A DNA stretch of 64,000 nucleotides from Actinospineispora spinosispora DSM 44797 (GCF_000429025.1 NZ_AUBB01000010.1:372001-436000), one strand, 5' to 3'. Positions 45,812 to 55,158 are shown, numbered from the stretch's first letter. Made by a program: numbers and translations. Notes: generated from the sequence alone by a model not told the origin.

Positions 45812-46810
45812 ATGAGCTGGTCGGACCTGAACGCTTTTGTCACGTCGCAGCTGGACGATCCGAGGGCGGCGTTCTCCGTCGGCACGTTCGGCGCGCTCGC
45901 CGAGTTCGTCCGTGAGCCGTCCGACGACATCGAGCTGACCCACCGGGGCAGCGAGCACACGGCGGTGTCCGCGCAGGGCGCACTGACGGTCACGGTGTCC
46001 GACGACCTGACCGTGCGCGCGTGGCAGCGTCCCACCGGGGACTCGTGGTCGCACTCGGTCGCCCTGTGTCTGCCGGAGGACCGCGCCGAGGGTCCCACCC
46101 GCACCGTGCTGACCGAGCTGGGGCCGGATTCGGCCGCGGCGCGGGAATGTGACCGTGGCTCGGTACTGGTCGACCTGGGACTCGGAGTGGCACACCTGGA
46201 GGCCTGTGTCCGGACCGACGACCCGGGGCTGCTGCGGCTGCTGCGTGCCGCCGAGGGACGGGCGTTCGCGGACTGCCCCGAGCTGGCCGGTGCCCTCGTG
46301 GCGGCCGGTCCGCATCGTGTGTTCCGCACGGCACGCACCCGCGCCGAGGTGTACACACCGATCCCGCCGCCCACCGGAACCAGCCCCGCGGGCCCGCACA
46401 CCCACCTGTTGCCCCGGCTACTGGCGCACGGCCGCACGCACGCCGCGACGGACCCCATCGCCCCGGGCACGGTCGCGGTGCTGTCGGTGAACCCCGCGCA
46501 CCCCACGCACGACGCCCTGGGCCGACCCGTCCCGTTCGACGAGCAGGTCGCCGCCGCGTTCGAGCGGGTACTGGAGCGCTGGGGTGACCCGGACGCGCAC
46601 CGAGCCGGGGTGCATGTCGTCGAGTCGGTGCGCGCGGGCCGGCCGGCGCAGGCGCCGCCGGCCGAGATGAGCAGTGCCGGTGGTCAGGCGTGGGAGGTGG
46701 CGTTGCGCAGGCTCGCGGCGGGCGGTGAGACGGGCGGAACCTGGCAGGCATGGCGTTCGGCGTCACCGAGAGTGCACGAGGACGTGCCGTACCACCAGGC
46801 ACACGCTTAA
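45812..46810 (+). CDS. Conserved hypothetical protein, cytoplasmic
   Basis: 332 residues, acidic, no signal peptide or membrane segment. Visible stretches include SHSVALCLPEDRAEGPTRTVL and a C-terminal WEVALRRLAAGGETGGTWQAW. I do not recognise a characterised family. Codon use is normal for the region, so it is a real gene. The promoter must share the 25 bp divergent gap with DUF2277. Confidence 0.6.
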   Translation: MSWSDLNAFVTSQLDDPRAAFSVGTFGALAEFVREPSDDIELTHRGSEHTAVSAQGALTVTVSDDLTVRAWQRPTGDSWSHSVALCLPEDRAEGPTRTVLTELGPDSAAARECDRGSVLVDLGLGVAHLEACVRTDDPGLLRLLRAAEGRAFADCPELAGALVAAGPHRVFRTARTRAEVYTPIPPPTGTSPAGPHTHLLPRLLAHGRTHAATDPIAPGTVAVLSVNPAHPTHDALGRPVPFDEQVAAAFERVLERWGDPDAHRAGVHVVESVRAGRPAQAPPAEMSSAGGQAWEVALRRLAAGGETGGTWQAWRSASPRVHEDVPYHQAHA

Positions 46811-46955
46811 CGATCATCGTGGAGAGTGGCCTGAAGGGCCAGGTCATGGTCGTGGCGCACAACGCACGAGCAAACCTTCGTCAGCGCGGGACATGGCCCT
46901 GTGTGCACCACCACATTACCGTCCGCAATCACCAGCGTCGGTAGAGGAGAATGCG

Positions 46956-48782
46956 GTGGGGTTCAAGACCGGTGACTTTCCACCCGTGGACGTCGAGACG
47001 TTTCTCGACAAGCCGCTCATGGAACGGGTCAGGATTCTCGGCCAGCACTGGGCCGAGTACGGCTTCGGCTCGCCGAAGATCCTGCACACCATCTACATCG
47101 CGAAGCTCGTCGTGTTCTACATGCTGGTAGGCACGCTGCTCGCGTCGCTCACGTCGGGTCTCGGCCCGATCTGGCAGATCTCAGACTGGTGGTTGGAGCC
47201 GGTCTTCTACCAGAAGGCCATCTTGTGGACGGTGCTGCTGGAGACGGTGGGCGTCTGCGGCTCCTGGGGTCCGCTCGCCGGCCACTTCAAACCGATGACC
47301 GGCGGCATCCTGTTCTGGGCGCGACCGGAGACGATCCGGCTCCCTCCGTGGCCGGGCAAGGTCCCGTTCACCGCCGGTGACCGTCGAACCGTCTTCGACG
47401 TCGTGCTCTACCTGGCGATCCTGGTCAACCTGCTGTGGGCCCTGCTGGCTCCGGGTGTTCCCAGCGCGTCGATGAGCGCCGTGCTGCCGAACGCGCACGG
47501 TGGCATCATCGAGCCCGCGCTGATGTTCCCGCTGGTCGCGCTCTACATCGTGATGGGGCTGCGCGACAAGGTCGTGTTCATCGCGGCGCGCAGCGAGCAG
47601 TACCTGCCCGCCATGGTCTTCTTCGGCACGCTCGGCTTCGTCGACATGATCATCGCGCTGAAGCTGCTGATCGTGTCCGTGTGGATGGGCGCGGGTGTCT
47701 CGAAGTTCGGCAGGCACTTCGCCAACGTGGTCCCGCCCATGGTGAGCAACACCCCGTGGATCGGTTCCAAGGCGCTCAAGCGCGCGCACTACCGGAACTT
47801 CCCGGACGACCTGCGGCCCTCGCACATCGGCAGCGGTCTGGCGCACATCGGCGGGACGACGGTCGAGCTGGTGACGCCGATGATCCTGCTGTTCTCCACC
47901 AACTCCACGCTCACCCTGTGCGCGGTCGGCCTGATGATCCTGTTCCACCTGTTCATCATCTCGACGTTCCCGCTCGCGGTGCCGCTGGAATGGAACGTCC
48001 TGTTCGGCTTCGCCGCCGCGTTCCTGTTCGTCGGTTTCCCGGTGACCGCCGGCTACGGCATCACCGACATGTCCTCGCCGTGGCTGACCGTCGCCATCGT
48101 GGTCGGGCTGGTGTTCTTCCCGGTCCTGGGCAACCTGCGGCCGGACCTGGTGTCCTTCCTGCCGTCGATGCGCCAGTACGCGGGCAACTGGGCGTCCGCG
48201 ATGTGGGCCTTCGCACCGGGCTGCGAGCAGAAGCTCAACGAGCACATCGTGCGTTCGTCGCTCAACCAGGTCGACCAGCTGGCGCTGACCTACCCGAAGG
48301 AGATCGCCGAGATCACCATGCAGCAGACGATCGGCTGGCGTTCGCTGCACAGCCAGGGCCGGGCGCTGTTCTCACTGATGATGAACCACCTCGGCGAGGA
48401 CCTGGACCGGTACACGGTGCGGGAGGCGGAATTCGCCTGCAACTCGATCGTCGCGTTCAACTTCGGCGACGGTCACCTGCACGGTCACCTGCGTAACCAC
48501 CACCTGATCGACGCGATCCAGCGGCGCTGCAACTTCGCGCCGGGTGAGTTCGTCATCGCCTGGATCGAGTCGCAGCCCATCCACCGTCAGCGCCAGGACT
48601 ACGTCGTGATCGACGCGGCTCTCGGTGTGATCGAACGGGGGAGCTTCTCGGTCAAGGACGCGGTCAACGAGCAGCCCTGGCTGCCCAACGGGCCCATCCC
48701 GTTCAAGGTCGACTGGACACGCCCCACGCCGGCGGCCGAGCCGTCGGTCGCATCGGACGCCGGGTCCGAGCAGCTCGCCTGA
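46956..48782 (+). CDS. DUF3556 multi-pass membrane protein
   Basis: 608 residues. The first about 450 carry eight or nine hydrophobic segments (for example YIAKLVVFYMLVGTLLASL, GLMILFHLFIISTFPLAV, WLTVAIVVGLVFFPVLG). The C-terminal 150 are soluble, with HLHGHLRNHHLIDAIQRRCNF, a His-rich stretch that could bind metal. This matches the DUF3556 family of mycobacteria and relatives, function unknown. GTG 46956 has AGAGGAGA 5 nt upstream. A PucR-type regulator gene converges on it, with a stem-loop between. Confidence 0.8.
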   Translation: MGFKTGDFPPVDVETFLDKPLMERVRILGQHWAEYGFGSPKILHTIYIAKLVVFYMLVGTLLASLTSGLGPIWQISDWWLEPVFYQKAILWTVLLETVGVCGSWGPLAGHFKPMTGGILFWARPETIRLPPWPGKVPFTAGDRRTVFDVVLYLAILVNLLWALLAPGVPSASMSAVLPNAHGGIIEPALMFPLVALYIVMGLRDKVVFIAARSEQYLPAMVFFGTLGFVDMIIALKLLIVSVWMGAGVSKFGRHFANVVPPMVSNTPWIGSKALKRAHYRNFPDDLRPSHIGSGLAHIGGTTVELVTPMILLFSTNSTLTLCAVGLMILFHLFIISTFPLAVPLEWNVLFGFAAAFLFVGFPVTAGYGITDMSSPWLTVAIVVGLVFFPVLGNLRPDLVSFLPSMRQYAGNWASAMWAFAPGCEQKLNEHIVRSSLNQVDQLALTYPKEIAEITMQQTIGWRSLHSQGRALFSLMMNHLGEDLDRYTVREAEFACNSIVAFNFGDGHLHGHLRNHHLIDAIQRRCNFAPGEFVIAWIESQPIHRQRQDYVVIDAALGVIERGSFSVKDAVNEQPWLPNGPIPFKVDWTRPTPAAEPSVASDAGSEQLA

Positions 48783-48786
48783 TCAC

Positions 48787-48834
48787 ACCCGTGAGTGCCG
48801 CGGCCGCCCATAGGCGGCCGCGGCACTCACGGGT
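48787..48834. terminator. 22-bp bidirectional stem-loop (CGTGAGTG family)
   Basis: Perfect 22-bp arms (48787-48808 and 48813-48834) with a CATA loop. The stem starts ACCCGTGAGTGCCGCGGC. On the + strand CTTTCC follows. It lies 5 bp after the DUF3556 stop and 14 bp before the convergent PucR stop, and so serves both. Confidence 0.78.
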
Positions 48835-48847
48835 CTTTCCCTCGGGT

Positions 48848-50119
48848 TCAGCCGGCCAGGACCGAGCGGCCCAGCCAGCGGCAGGCGATCAGGGCCAGCT
48901 CCACGTCCAGGCGGTCGTCGCCGATGGCTCTGCCGCGCTCCTCCTGGGCCCTGGCCACCCGGTACTTCACCGAGTTCTTGTGCATCGACAACAGCTCCGC
49001 CGTCGTCGTGTAGCTGCCGCCGGTGGACAGGAAGGTCAGCAGGGTCTCGCGGAGCCGGGCGTGGTTCGGGTCGTCGGCCGCCAGCGGCCCGAGCACGTCC
49101 CGGACGAGGGTCCTGGTCTGGCGCAGGTCGGTCGAGAGCAGTGCCGCCGCGCGCACGCCGGGCCGGGTGAACGACGTGACCCGGGTGGCATCGGGCCCGG
49201 CGATCACCGCCACGCGTTGCGCCTGCGCGGCCTCCTCGTGGGTCGCGCGGAACCCGGCCACCCCGGAGGCGATCCCGCCGAGCGCGACGCGGACGTCCTG
49301 TGCCTCGTGGAGGAAGTCGGTGAGCGTGTCGGTGGCCGGTCGGGTCGAGCCGAGAGGGAGCCACGCCCAGCCGCTGGTGCGGTCACACGGGGCGAACAGC
49401 GGCCTTCTCTGGCAGCCGAGGCCCCGGCCGATCGAGCTGGCCGCCTGCTCCAGGTGCGCCAGCTTGTTGGTCACCGAGCTCTCCTCCGGCAGCCACAGGA
49501 TCAGCCCGAGGTGGTTCTGCCGCAGTGGGTAGCCGAGCGCGGCCTCGGCGGTGTCCAGCTCGATGTCCTTGCCGTCGATCAGCTCGCGGATGCGCGCGGC
49601 GCGCACCGTGTTGCGGTTCTCCAGCCACCGCTCACGCTCGATCTCGTAGACCGTCACGATCTGCTGGGAGATCCAGTCGACGTAGGTGAAGGTGATCGAC
49701 ACGATGCGCTGGGAGACGATCAGCGCGACCTCGGGCTCCTCGCCCTGCCCGGCCAGGACGTCGAAGCTCCAGCGTAGGAGATGTTCCTGGCCCAGCCGGT
49801 AGGCCCTGACCAGCGCGTTCACCGGAACACCGCGTTGCGCCAGCCGCCGCGCGTACTCGATGGCCGCGGCGGGCGGCTCGTACTGCGGCGCGGCGATGTC
49901 GTGCTGGACGATGTGGAAGATCGTGTCCAGGTTGCCCTCGACGCTGGCCCCGAGCAGGTCGATCAGCCTCGGGTCCTCGGCGAGCTCGTGAATCTCGGTG
50001 GCCATGATGGTCCGCAGGTCACGGACGATCTCGCCGAGCTGCTCGTTCAGGCGCGCCCCCACGACCACCAGCAGCCGTCTGGCACGGGCCTGCTGGTCGT
50101 CGACGGTGGGCATCGTCAT
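48848..50119 (-). CDS. PucR-family transcriptional regulator
   Basis: 423 residues. An N-terminal helical domain (about 1-150, AAIEYARRLAQRGVPVNALVRAYRLGQ) is followed by a degenerate GGDEF-like middle domain. The C-terminal HTH_30 is LRETLLTFLSTGGSYTTTAELLSMHKNSVKYRVARAQE. This is the actinobacterial PucR/CdaR layout. ATG 50119 is chosen for CGGAG upstream. The effector is unknown. It converges with the DUF3556 membrane protein gene. Confidence 0.88.
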   Translation of the reverse strand: MTMPTVDDQQARARRLLVVVGARLNEQLGEIVRDLRTIMATEIHELAEDPRLIDLLGASVEGNLDTIFHIVQHDIAAPQYEPPAAAIEYARRLAQRGVPVNALVRAYRLGQEHLLRWSFDVLAGQGEEPEVALIVSQRIVSITFTYVDWISQQIVTVYEIERERWLENRNTVRAARIRELIDGKDIELDTAEAALGYPLRQNHLGLILWLPEESSVTNKLAHLEQAASSIGRGLGCQRRPLFAPCDRTSGWAWLPLGSTRPATDTLTDFLHEAQDVRVALGGIASGVAGFRATHEEAAQAQRVAVIAGPDATRVTSFTRPGVRAAALLSTDLRQTRTLVRDVLGPLAADDPNHARLRETLLTFLSTGGSYTTTAELLSMHKNSVKYRVARAQEERGRAIGDDRLDVELALIACRWLGRSVLAG

Positions 50120-50288
50120 GGTCAACTCCGGGGTCGTGCCGGGCGAGCGCCGCTGGGCATGCGCGGCCGAGGTCCGGCCCCACATCGGCATTCCTCGCCG
50201 CGTGAGAACGGATCATGCCATCGCGGACCGGAGTATGACACTGCGCCGTCGGAGCCCTGAGACCCGTGGGACGAATGAGGAGCCGGGA

Positions 50289-50906
50289 TCAGCTCGCCAG
50301 TGCCGAGGCGACGGTCGGGTGCGTCCGTAGCCGCGCCGCCGAGGAGAACTGGACCGAGTCGATGCCGACCTGCTGAGCGCCCCGGACGTTGTCGATCTTG
50401 TCGTCGATGAACAAGGTCGTGGCGGCGTCCAGTCCGAAGCGGTCCAGCGCCAGACGGTAGATCGCCGGATCGGGCTTGACCAGGCGCACCTCGCCGGACA
50501 CCAGGATGTCCCGGAACACGGTCAGCAGAGGAAACCGTTCGAGAGCGAACGGCCAGGTCTCGGCCGACCAGTTGGTCAGTGCGAACAGCGGAACGCCCCG
50601 GTTGTGCAGCTCAGCGAGCAGCTCGGGCATGCCGGGGATCGGATCGCCGAGCATGCGCGGCCACTGGTCCAGGTAGGCGCGGATCTCCTCGGCCCATTCC
50701 GGGAACTCGGCGGATCGCTCCTCGACCAGCTCGGCTGCCGGTTCGCCGATGTCGAGCCGGGAGTTCCACGCGGGGGAGCAGACCTCGGCGAGGAAGTGGT
50801 CGAGCCGTTCCGGGTCGGTGATCCGCCGCGCGAACAGGTAGCGAGGGTTCCAGTCCACCACCACGGCGCCCAGGTCGAAGATCAGGCTGGTCGTACTCAC
50901 GGTCAT
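50289..50906 (-). CDS. HAD-superfamily hydrolase
   Basis: 205 residues. Motif I is LIFDLGAVVVDWNPRYLF with nucleophile Asp11. The usual second Asp is replaced by Gly, as in many subfamily IA haloacid-dehalogenase-like proteins. Motif II is ALTNWSAETW, motif III Lys in RLVKPDPAIY, motif IV LFIDDKIDNV. It could be a phosphatase or a dehalogenase. ATG 50904-50906 follows AAGGGG. Confidence 0.86.
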   Translation of the reverse strand: MTVSTTSLIFDLGAVVVDWNPRYLFARRITDPERLDHFLAEVCSPAWNSRLDIGEPAAELVEERSAEFPEWAEEIRAYLDQWPRMLGDPIPGMPELLAELHNRGVPLFALTNWSAETWPFALERFPLLTVFRDILVSGEVRLVKPDPAIYRLALDRFGLDAATTLFIDDKIDNVRGAQQVGIDSVQFSSAARLRTHPTVASALAS

Positions 50907-50945
50907 GTGGGCCCCTTCGGCGGCTGGTCGTGGCAGGGTGAGGCG

Positions 50946-51905
50946 ATGAGCGGTGACGCGGAGCGGGACGGGGTCCGGCTGACCAACCTCGACCAGCCGC
51001 TGTTCGACGGCGCGGAGGCCACCAAGCGCGACTTGGTCGACTATCTCGACGCCGTACGGGACCGGATTCTGCCCGAGCTGACCGACCGGCCGCTGTCGGT
51101 GGTGCGGGTGCTGCGCGGGCAGAAGCCGTTCATGCAGAAGAACCTGCCGAAGTACACGCCGGACTGGGTGCGGCGGGAGTCGTTGTGGGCGCACAGCTCG
51201 CAGCGCGAGGTCGCGTACGCGCTCTGCAACGACCGCCGCACGCTGCTCTGGTTCGCCAACCAGCGTGCCGTCGAGTACCACCCGACGCTCGTGACCGTCG
51301 GTGCGCCGGAGAGTCCCGGGTACCTCGTGATGGACCTCGACCCGCCGGAGGGCAGCGGTTTCGGCGTGGCGGTCGCGTCGGCGCGCCTGGTTCGTCAGGT
51401 GCTCGACGACGTGGGCCTGACCGGGGCAGCGGTCAAGACCAGCGGAGCGAAGGGACTGCACGTGTTCGTTCCGGTCCTCGGGACGCATTCCGACGCTGCG
51501 GCCGCGACCCGCGCCGTCGCGGCCAGGGCGGAGCGGCTCGATCCCGCGCTCGCCACCACCGCGTTCATCAGGGAGGACCGCGGGAACAAGGTCTTCCTCG
51601 ACTCCACCCGTTCCGGCTCGGCCACCGTGGCCGCCGCGTACAGCCCGAGGATCCGCCCGGGCACGCCGGTGTCCTTCCCTGTTCGCTGGGACGATCTGGA
51701 CCAGGTCACGCCCGCCGACTTCACCGTGCACACCGCGACCGGGCCGGCGCTCGAGTACGAGGGCTGGACCGAACGGATGCCTGCCCCGAGTCGGCTTCCC
51801 CCTGATCTCGTCGCGGAAGGCCATACGATCCCGATCGCGCGGGTGCAGGCGATGCACGAGGGCAAACGGCGGGCTCGCGCCAGGACACGGCCCACCGAAG
51901 GCTGA
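50946..51905 (+). CDS. Stand-alone LigD-type polymerase/primase domain
   Basis: 319 residues of the archaeo-eukaryotic primase fold used in bacterial non-homologous end joining. LVMDLDPPEGSGF carries two metal-binding Asp, VKTSGAKGLHVFVPV the nucleotide-binding segment, and VFLDSTRSGSATVAAAYSPR the third Asp. QKPFMQKNLPKYTPDWV is typical of PolDom N-termini. It has no ligase or nuclease domain, and no Ku or ligase gene is in the window. It may act in repair synthesis or with a ligase encoded elsewhere. ATG 50946, divergent from the HAD gene by 39 bp. Confidence 0.88.
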   Translation: MSGDAERDGVRLTNLDQPLFDGAEATKRDLVDYLDAVRDRILPELTDRPLSVVRVLRGQKPFMQKNLPKYTPDWVRRESLWAHSSQREVAYALCNDRRTLLWFANQRAVEYHPTLVTVGAPESPGYLVMDLDPPEGSGFGVAVASARLVRQVLDDVGLTGAAVKTSGAKGLHVFVPVLGTHSDAAAATRAVAARAERLDPALATTAFIREDRGNKVFLDSTRSGSATVAAAYSPRIRPGTPVSFPVRWDDLDQVTPADFTVHTATGPALEYEGWTERMPAPSRLPPDLVAEGHTIPIARVQAMHEGKRRARARTRPTEG

Positions 51906-51945
51906 TCTCACGGCACTGCGCCGCCCGGGATGCTTGGCTGGGGGC

Positions 51946-52659
51946 ATGAGCGAAGAGCAACGGGAATCAGAGGAACGGAGCGAGCCGGCCAACCGCCGGG
52001 TCGTGTGGCTCGGTGCCGGGATCGCGCTGGTGATCGTCGTGGTCCTCGCGGTGATCAGCGTCGTGAGCGGCCAGCGGACCGAGACGCCGGACAACCCCAG
52101 GGCCGAGGCGGCGCACCGCGTCTCCGGTGACCCGCTGGCGCTCGGCAGCCCGGACGCGCCGGTGACCGTCGTCGAATGGGCCGACTTCCAGTGCCCCTTC
52201 TGCGCGCTCTTCGCCCACGACACCGCGCCGATGCTGATCGACCAGTACGTGAGGACCGGCAAGGTCCGGCTCGAGTGGCGTGACTTCGCGTTCCTCGGAC
52301 CGGAGTCGAGGGCGGCGGCCGCCGCCGCGCGCGCCGCCGGTCGGCAGGGAAAGTTCTGGGAGTATCACGACGTGCTGTACGCACAGCAGAAATCGGAGAA
52401 CTCCGGCGCGCTGACCAGCGCATATCTGACCGGTATCGCCGGTCAGCTGGGTCTCGACCAGCGGCGTTTCGCGGCCGACATGGCCGATCCGGCCATCGCC
52501 AAGCAGGTCGCGGCGGACCAGGCGGAGGGCGGCAGGCTCGGTGTGACCGGCACGCCCACGGTGATCATCAACGGCGATCTGATGTCCGGTGCGCAACCGC
52601 TCGCGGACTACCGGCAGGCGATCGACGCCGCGTACGCGAAGGCCACCGCGCCCAAGTGA
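51946..52659 (+). CDS. Membrane-anchored DsbA-like thiol-disulfide oxidoreductase
   Basis: 237 residues. One N-terminal membrane anchor (WLGAGIALVIVVVLAVISVV, about 25-45), then a thioredoxin-4/DsbA domain outside the membrane. The active site is CPFC in WADFQCPFCALFAHD, and the cis-Pro loop is VTGTPTVIING. ATG 51946 was chosen over an upstream TTG. Its stop overlaps the CcdA-like gene start by 4 bp, which suggests that CcdA supplies electrons to keep it reduced or to drive isomerase function. Confidence 0.9.
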   Translation: MSEEQRESEERSEPANRRVVWLGAGIALVIVVVLAVISVVSGQRTETPDNPRAEAAHRVSGDPLALGSPDAPVTVVEWADFQCPFCALFAHDTAPMLIDQYVRTGKVRLEWRDFAFLGPESRAAAAAARAAGRQGKFWEYHDVLYAQQKSENSGALTSAYLTGIAGQLGLDQRRFAADMADPAIAKQVAADQAEGGRLGVTGTPTVIINGDLMSGAQPLADYRQAIDAAYAKATAPK

Positions 52660-53483
52660 CCGACATCGGGTATCTCGCCGCGCTGCTGGGCGGGGTGCTG
52701 GCCCTGTTGAGCCCGTGCAGCGCGCTGCTGCTGCCGTCGTTCTTCGCCTACGCGTTCACCAGCAGGACCGAGCTGCTCGGCCGGACCGTCGTGTTCTACC
52801 TGGGCCTGGCCACGACGCTCGTACCGCTCGGGATCGGCTCCACCGCGGTCAGCTCGCTGTTCAACGGCCACCGGGAGCTGCTGATCCGGATCGCCGGCTG
52901 GGTGATCATCGCGTTCGGTGTCGCCACGATCCTCGGCCGAGGGTTCACCGTGGGCCCGGCCGTGCGGCTGCAGCAGCGCGCCACCCGGCGCGGCGGATGG
53001 GCCGGGGTGTTCGGACTGGGCATGACCTACGGTCTCGCGGGCTTCTGCTCAGGGCCGATCCTGGGCGCCGTGCTGACCATCGCCGCCGCGGGTGGCCAGC
53101 CGCTACGCGGCGCGGCCCTGCTGGCCGTCTACGCGCTCGGAATGGCTGTGCCACTGTTCGCCCTCGCCGCGTTGTGGCAGCGGTTCGACCTCGGCGGCCG
53201 ACGCTGGCTGCGGGGCAGGGAGTTCACCGTCGGCCGGCTGGTGCTGCACACCACCAGCACGGTCTCCGGACTGCTGTTCATCGTGGTCGGCGTGTTGTTC
53301 CTGGTGTTCGACGGCACCGCGGCGCTCGGCGGGATGCTCGGGCTCACCACGAGCGCGCAGACTCAGCTCGCCGCGCAGAGCACCGTGGCGCGGTGGGCCG
53401 CACACATCCCGGACGTCGCGGTGTTGGGCGTGCTCGCCGTAATCATCGTGGCGGTCGCCGCGCGCCGGTCGATGCGTCGCTGA
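52656..53483 (+). CDS. CcdA-like membrane electron carrier (DsbD family)
   Basis: 275 residues, six hydrophobic segments plus one. The two redox cysteines typical of CcdA lie in LLSPCSALLLPSFFAY (TM1) and GLAGFCSGPILGAVL (TM4). It carries electrons from cytoplasmic thioredoxin to extracytoplasmic thiol proteins, here most likely the DsbA-like protein encoded just before. GTG 52656. Confidence 0.88.
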   Translation: MTDIGYLAALLGGVLALLSPCSALLLPSFFAYAFTSRTELLGRTVVFYLGLATTLVPLGIGSTAVSSLFNGHRELLIRIAGWVIIAFGVATILGRGFTVGPAVRLQQRATRRGGWAGVFGLGMTYGLAGFCSGPILGAVLTIAAAGGQPLRGAALLAVYALGMAVPLFALAALWQRFDLGGRRWLRGREFTVGRLVLHTTSTVSGLLFIVVGVLFLVFDGTAALGGMLGLTTSAQTQLAAQSTVARWAAHIPDVAVLGVLAVIIVAVAARRSMRR

Positions 53484-53497
53484 CCTGAGGACGGACA

Positions 53498-53534
53498 AAA
53501 CCCCACACACCTGCTGAGCAGGAGTGTGGGGTTT
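53498..53534. terminator. Bidirectional terminator between ccdA-like and cold-shock genes
   Basis: Arms AAACCCCACAC (53498-53508) and GTGTGGGGTTT (53524-53534), with an inner CCTGCT/AGCAGG pairing. A further GGACA/TGTCC flanks it. The A-run before and T-run after make it a Rho-independent terminator for both convergent genes. Confidence 0.88.
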
Positions 53535-53554
53535 CGAAGTGTCCGTGAGGACGA

Positions 53555-53758
53555 TCAGAGCGCGCGAATGTTCTCCGCCTGCGGGCCCTTCTGGCCCTGC
53601 GTGATGTCGAACTCGACCTTCTGGCCTTCCTGGAGCTCGCGGTAGCCCGAGCCCTGGATGTTCGAGTAGTGCGCGAAGACGTCCGCGCCGCCGCCGTCCT
53701 GCTCCAGGAAGCCGAACCCCTTCTCAGAGTTGAACCACTTCACTGTTCCTGACGCCAT
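53555..53758 (-). CDS. cspA: Cold-shock domain protein
   Basis: 67-residue single-OB-fold RNA chaperone. [20 protein letters not shown] contains RNP1 (KGFGFL), and [10 protein letters not shown] is RNP2. Length and sequence match actinobacterial CspA. ATG 53756-53758 gives the standard N-terminus. The 213-bp gap upstream could hold a long 5' leader as in other csp genes, though I see no defined structure. Confidence 0.95.
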   Translation of the reverse strand: MASGTVKWFNSEKGFGFLEQDGGGADVFAHYSNIQGSGYRELQEGQKVEFDITQGQKGPQAENIRAL

Positions 53759-53971
53759 GACTTTACCCTTCGGTTGCACAGACTGCGCGTGACCCACTTG
53801 GCCAGACAGTCAACTTTCACTGCTTACCCTACTGCTACCGTTCGGCGCGTCACCGGCACCCGGTCATTTCCGCCGTATCGGTACCAGATGTGATGACAAA
53901 ACTTGCTTTCGCCGCCCGGATTCAGGACAGTGCCGGATCGCTTCCTGGTTGAAAATATGCAGGTCAGAGGC

Positions 53972-54511
53972 TCACGAGGCGAGCAAATCGTCCAGATCCG
54001 CGCGAATTTCCTCCGGCGTGACGGTCGGCTCGTAGCGGCGGATGACTTTGCCGTCCCGGCCGATCAAGAACTTGGTGAAATTCCATTTGACCTCGTCGGT
54101 GCCGATTGCCTCCGGACGGGTCTTGCTGACGTGCTCGTACAGGAAGCCCAGCTCCGGCCCGAAATCTCCCGGCGCCTCGGCCCGCAGGTAGCTGTAGAGC
54201 GGGTCGGCGTCCGCGCCGTTGACCTCGATCTTGGCGAGCACCGGGAAGGTCACGTCGTACGAGGTGCTGCAGAACTGCTGGATCTCGGTGTCCGTGCCCG
54301 GTTCCTGGTCGCCGAACTGGTTGCAGGGGAAGCCGAGGATCTGCAGCCCGCGTTCCTTGCCGTAGCGGTGCAGTGATTCCAGGCCCTCGTACTGGGGAGT
54401 GAGGCCGCACTTGCTGGCGACGTTCACCACCAGCAGCACCTGTCCGGCGTGGTCGCTGAGCTGTCGGGTGTCGCCGTCCGCGGTCTTCACGGAGAAGTCA
54501 TGAACTGTCAC
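53972..54511 (-). CDS. Glutathione-peroxidase-family thiol peroxidase
   Basis: 179 residues. The catalytic Cys is in NVASKCGLTPQYEGLESL (Cys35), Gln in LGFPCNQFGDQEPGT and Trp/Asn in VKWNFTKFLIGRDGKV. It has Cys, not selenocysteine. Actinomycetes lack glutathione, so thioredoxin or mycothiol is the probable reductant, with the FPCNQF Cys as resolving residue. Divergent from the cupin gene across 185 bp. Confidence 0.92.
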   Translation of the reverse strand: MTVHDFSVKTADGDTRQLSDHAGQVLLVVNVASKCGLTPQYEGLESLHRYGKERGLQILGFPCNQFGDQEPGTDTEIQQFCSTSYDVTFPVLAKIEVNGADADPLYSYLRAEAPGDFGPELGFLYEHVSKTRPEAIGTDEVKWNFTKFLIGRDGKVIRRYEPTVTPEEIRADLDDLLAS

Positions 54512-54696
54512 GACCGGTTCAACGGTCCGGCGGCGCTGAGGATTCCGCCGGCACCCGGTCGGCTGGGCCGCCGAGGTTCGGCCCGGGCCGAACCTCGGCG
54601 GGACCGACGCGCGCTCTTGCCGCTGAACTACCCGCCTGGCTAGGGTTCACCCATAGGTCTCTTATGCTGCTTTACGGCTCATTCAAGGAGGAATGC

Positions 54697-55158
54697 GTGA
54701 CGATGACCGAGGGCGCGGGCGTCACCGTTGCCGGCGAAGGAATCGACGGAATCAAGTGGAACATCCTGGGCCAGACCTATGTGCCCAAGCAGTATTCCGA
54801 GAGCTCACTTTCCTGGCACGCGACATTTCCACCCGGCACCTTTGTTCCGCCACATATTCACCCGACGCAGGACGAATTCATCTACATGCTGCAGGGCCGG
54901 CTGTCCCTGGTGCTCGACGGCAAGGACGGGTTCGCCGACCCCGGTGACACGATCCGGCTGCCCAGAGGGATTTCGCACGGCCTGTACAACCGCAGCGACC
55001 ACGACGTGAAGTGCTTCTTCTGGGTCACCCCGGCGCAGCGGCTCTACGACCTGTTCTGGGCGCTGCACAACCTGGGCCCGAACGCCGATCCCGCCGAGGT
55101 CGTCGCCGTCGCGGCGCGACACGAGGTCGACTTCCTGCCGCCGCCCGACGCCGAATAG
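54697..55158 (+). CDS. Cupin-domain protein
   Basis: 153 residues, one cupin barrel. The metal site is FVPPHIHPTQDEFIYMLQG (motif 1, His-x-His with a later Glu) and GDTIRLPRGISHGLYNRS (motif 2 His). The C-terminus has a helical tail, LYDLFWALHNLGPNADPAE. GTG 54697 is chosen with AAGGAGG 5 nt upstream. It is followed after 15 bp by a flavin monooxygenase gene, forming a two-gene operon. It may be a dioxygenase or a small-molecule binder acting with that enzyme. Confidence 0.85.
   Translation: MTMTEGAGVTVAGEGIDGIKWNILGQTYVPKQYSESSLSWHATFPPGTFVPPHIHPTQDEFIYMLQGRLSLVLDGKDGFADPGDTIRLPRGISHGLYNRSDHDVKCFFWVTPAQRLYDLFWALHNLGPNADPAEVVAVAARHEVDFLPPPDAE

Noticed and set aside
47181..48350. 389-residue Arg/His-rich frame opposite DUF3556 gene
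   Set aside because: Composition is typical of antisense high-GC shadow. No start signal or motif.
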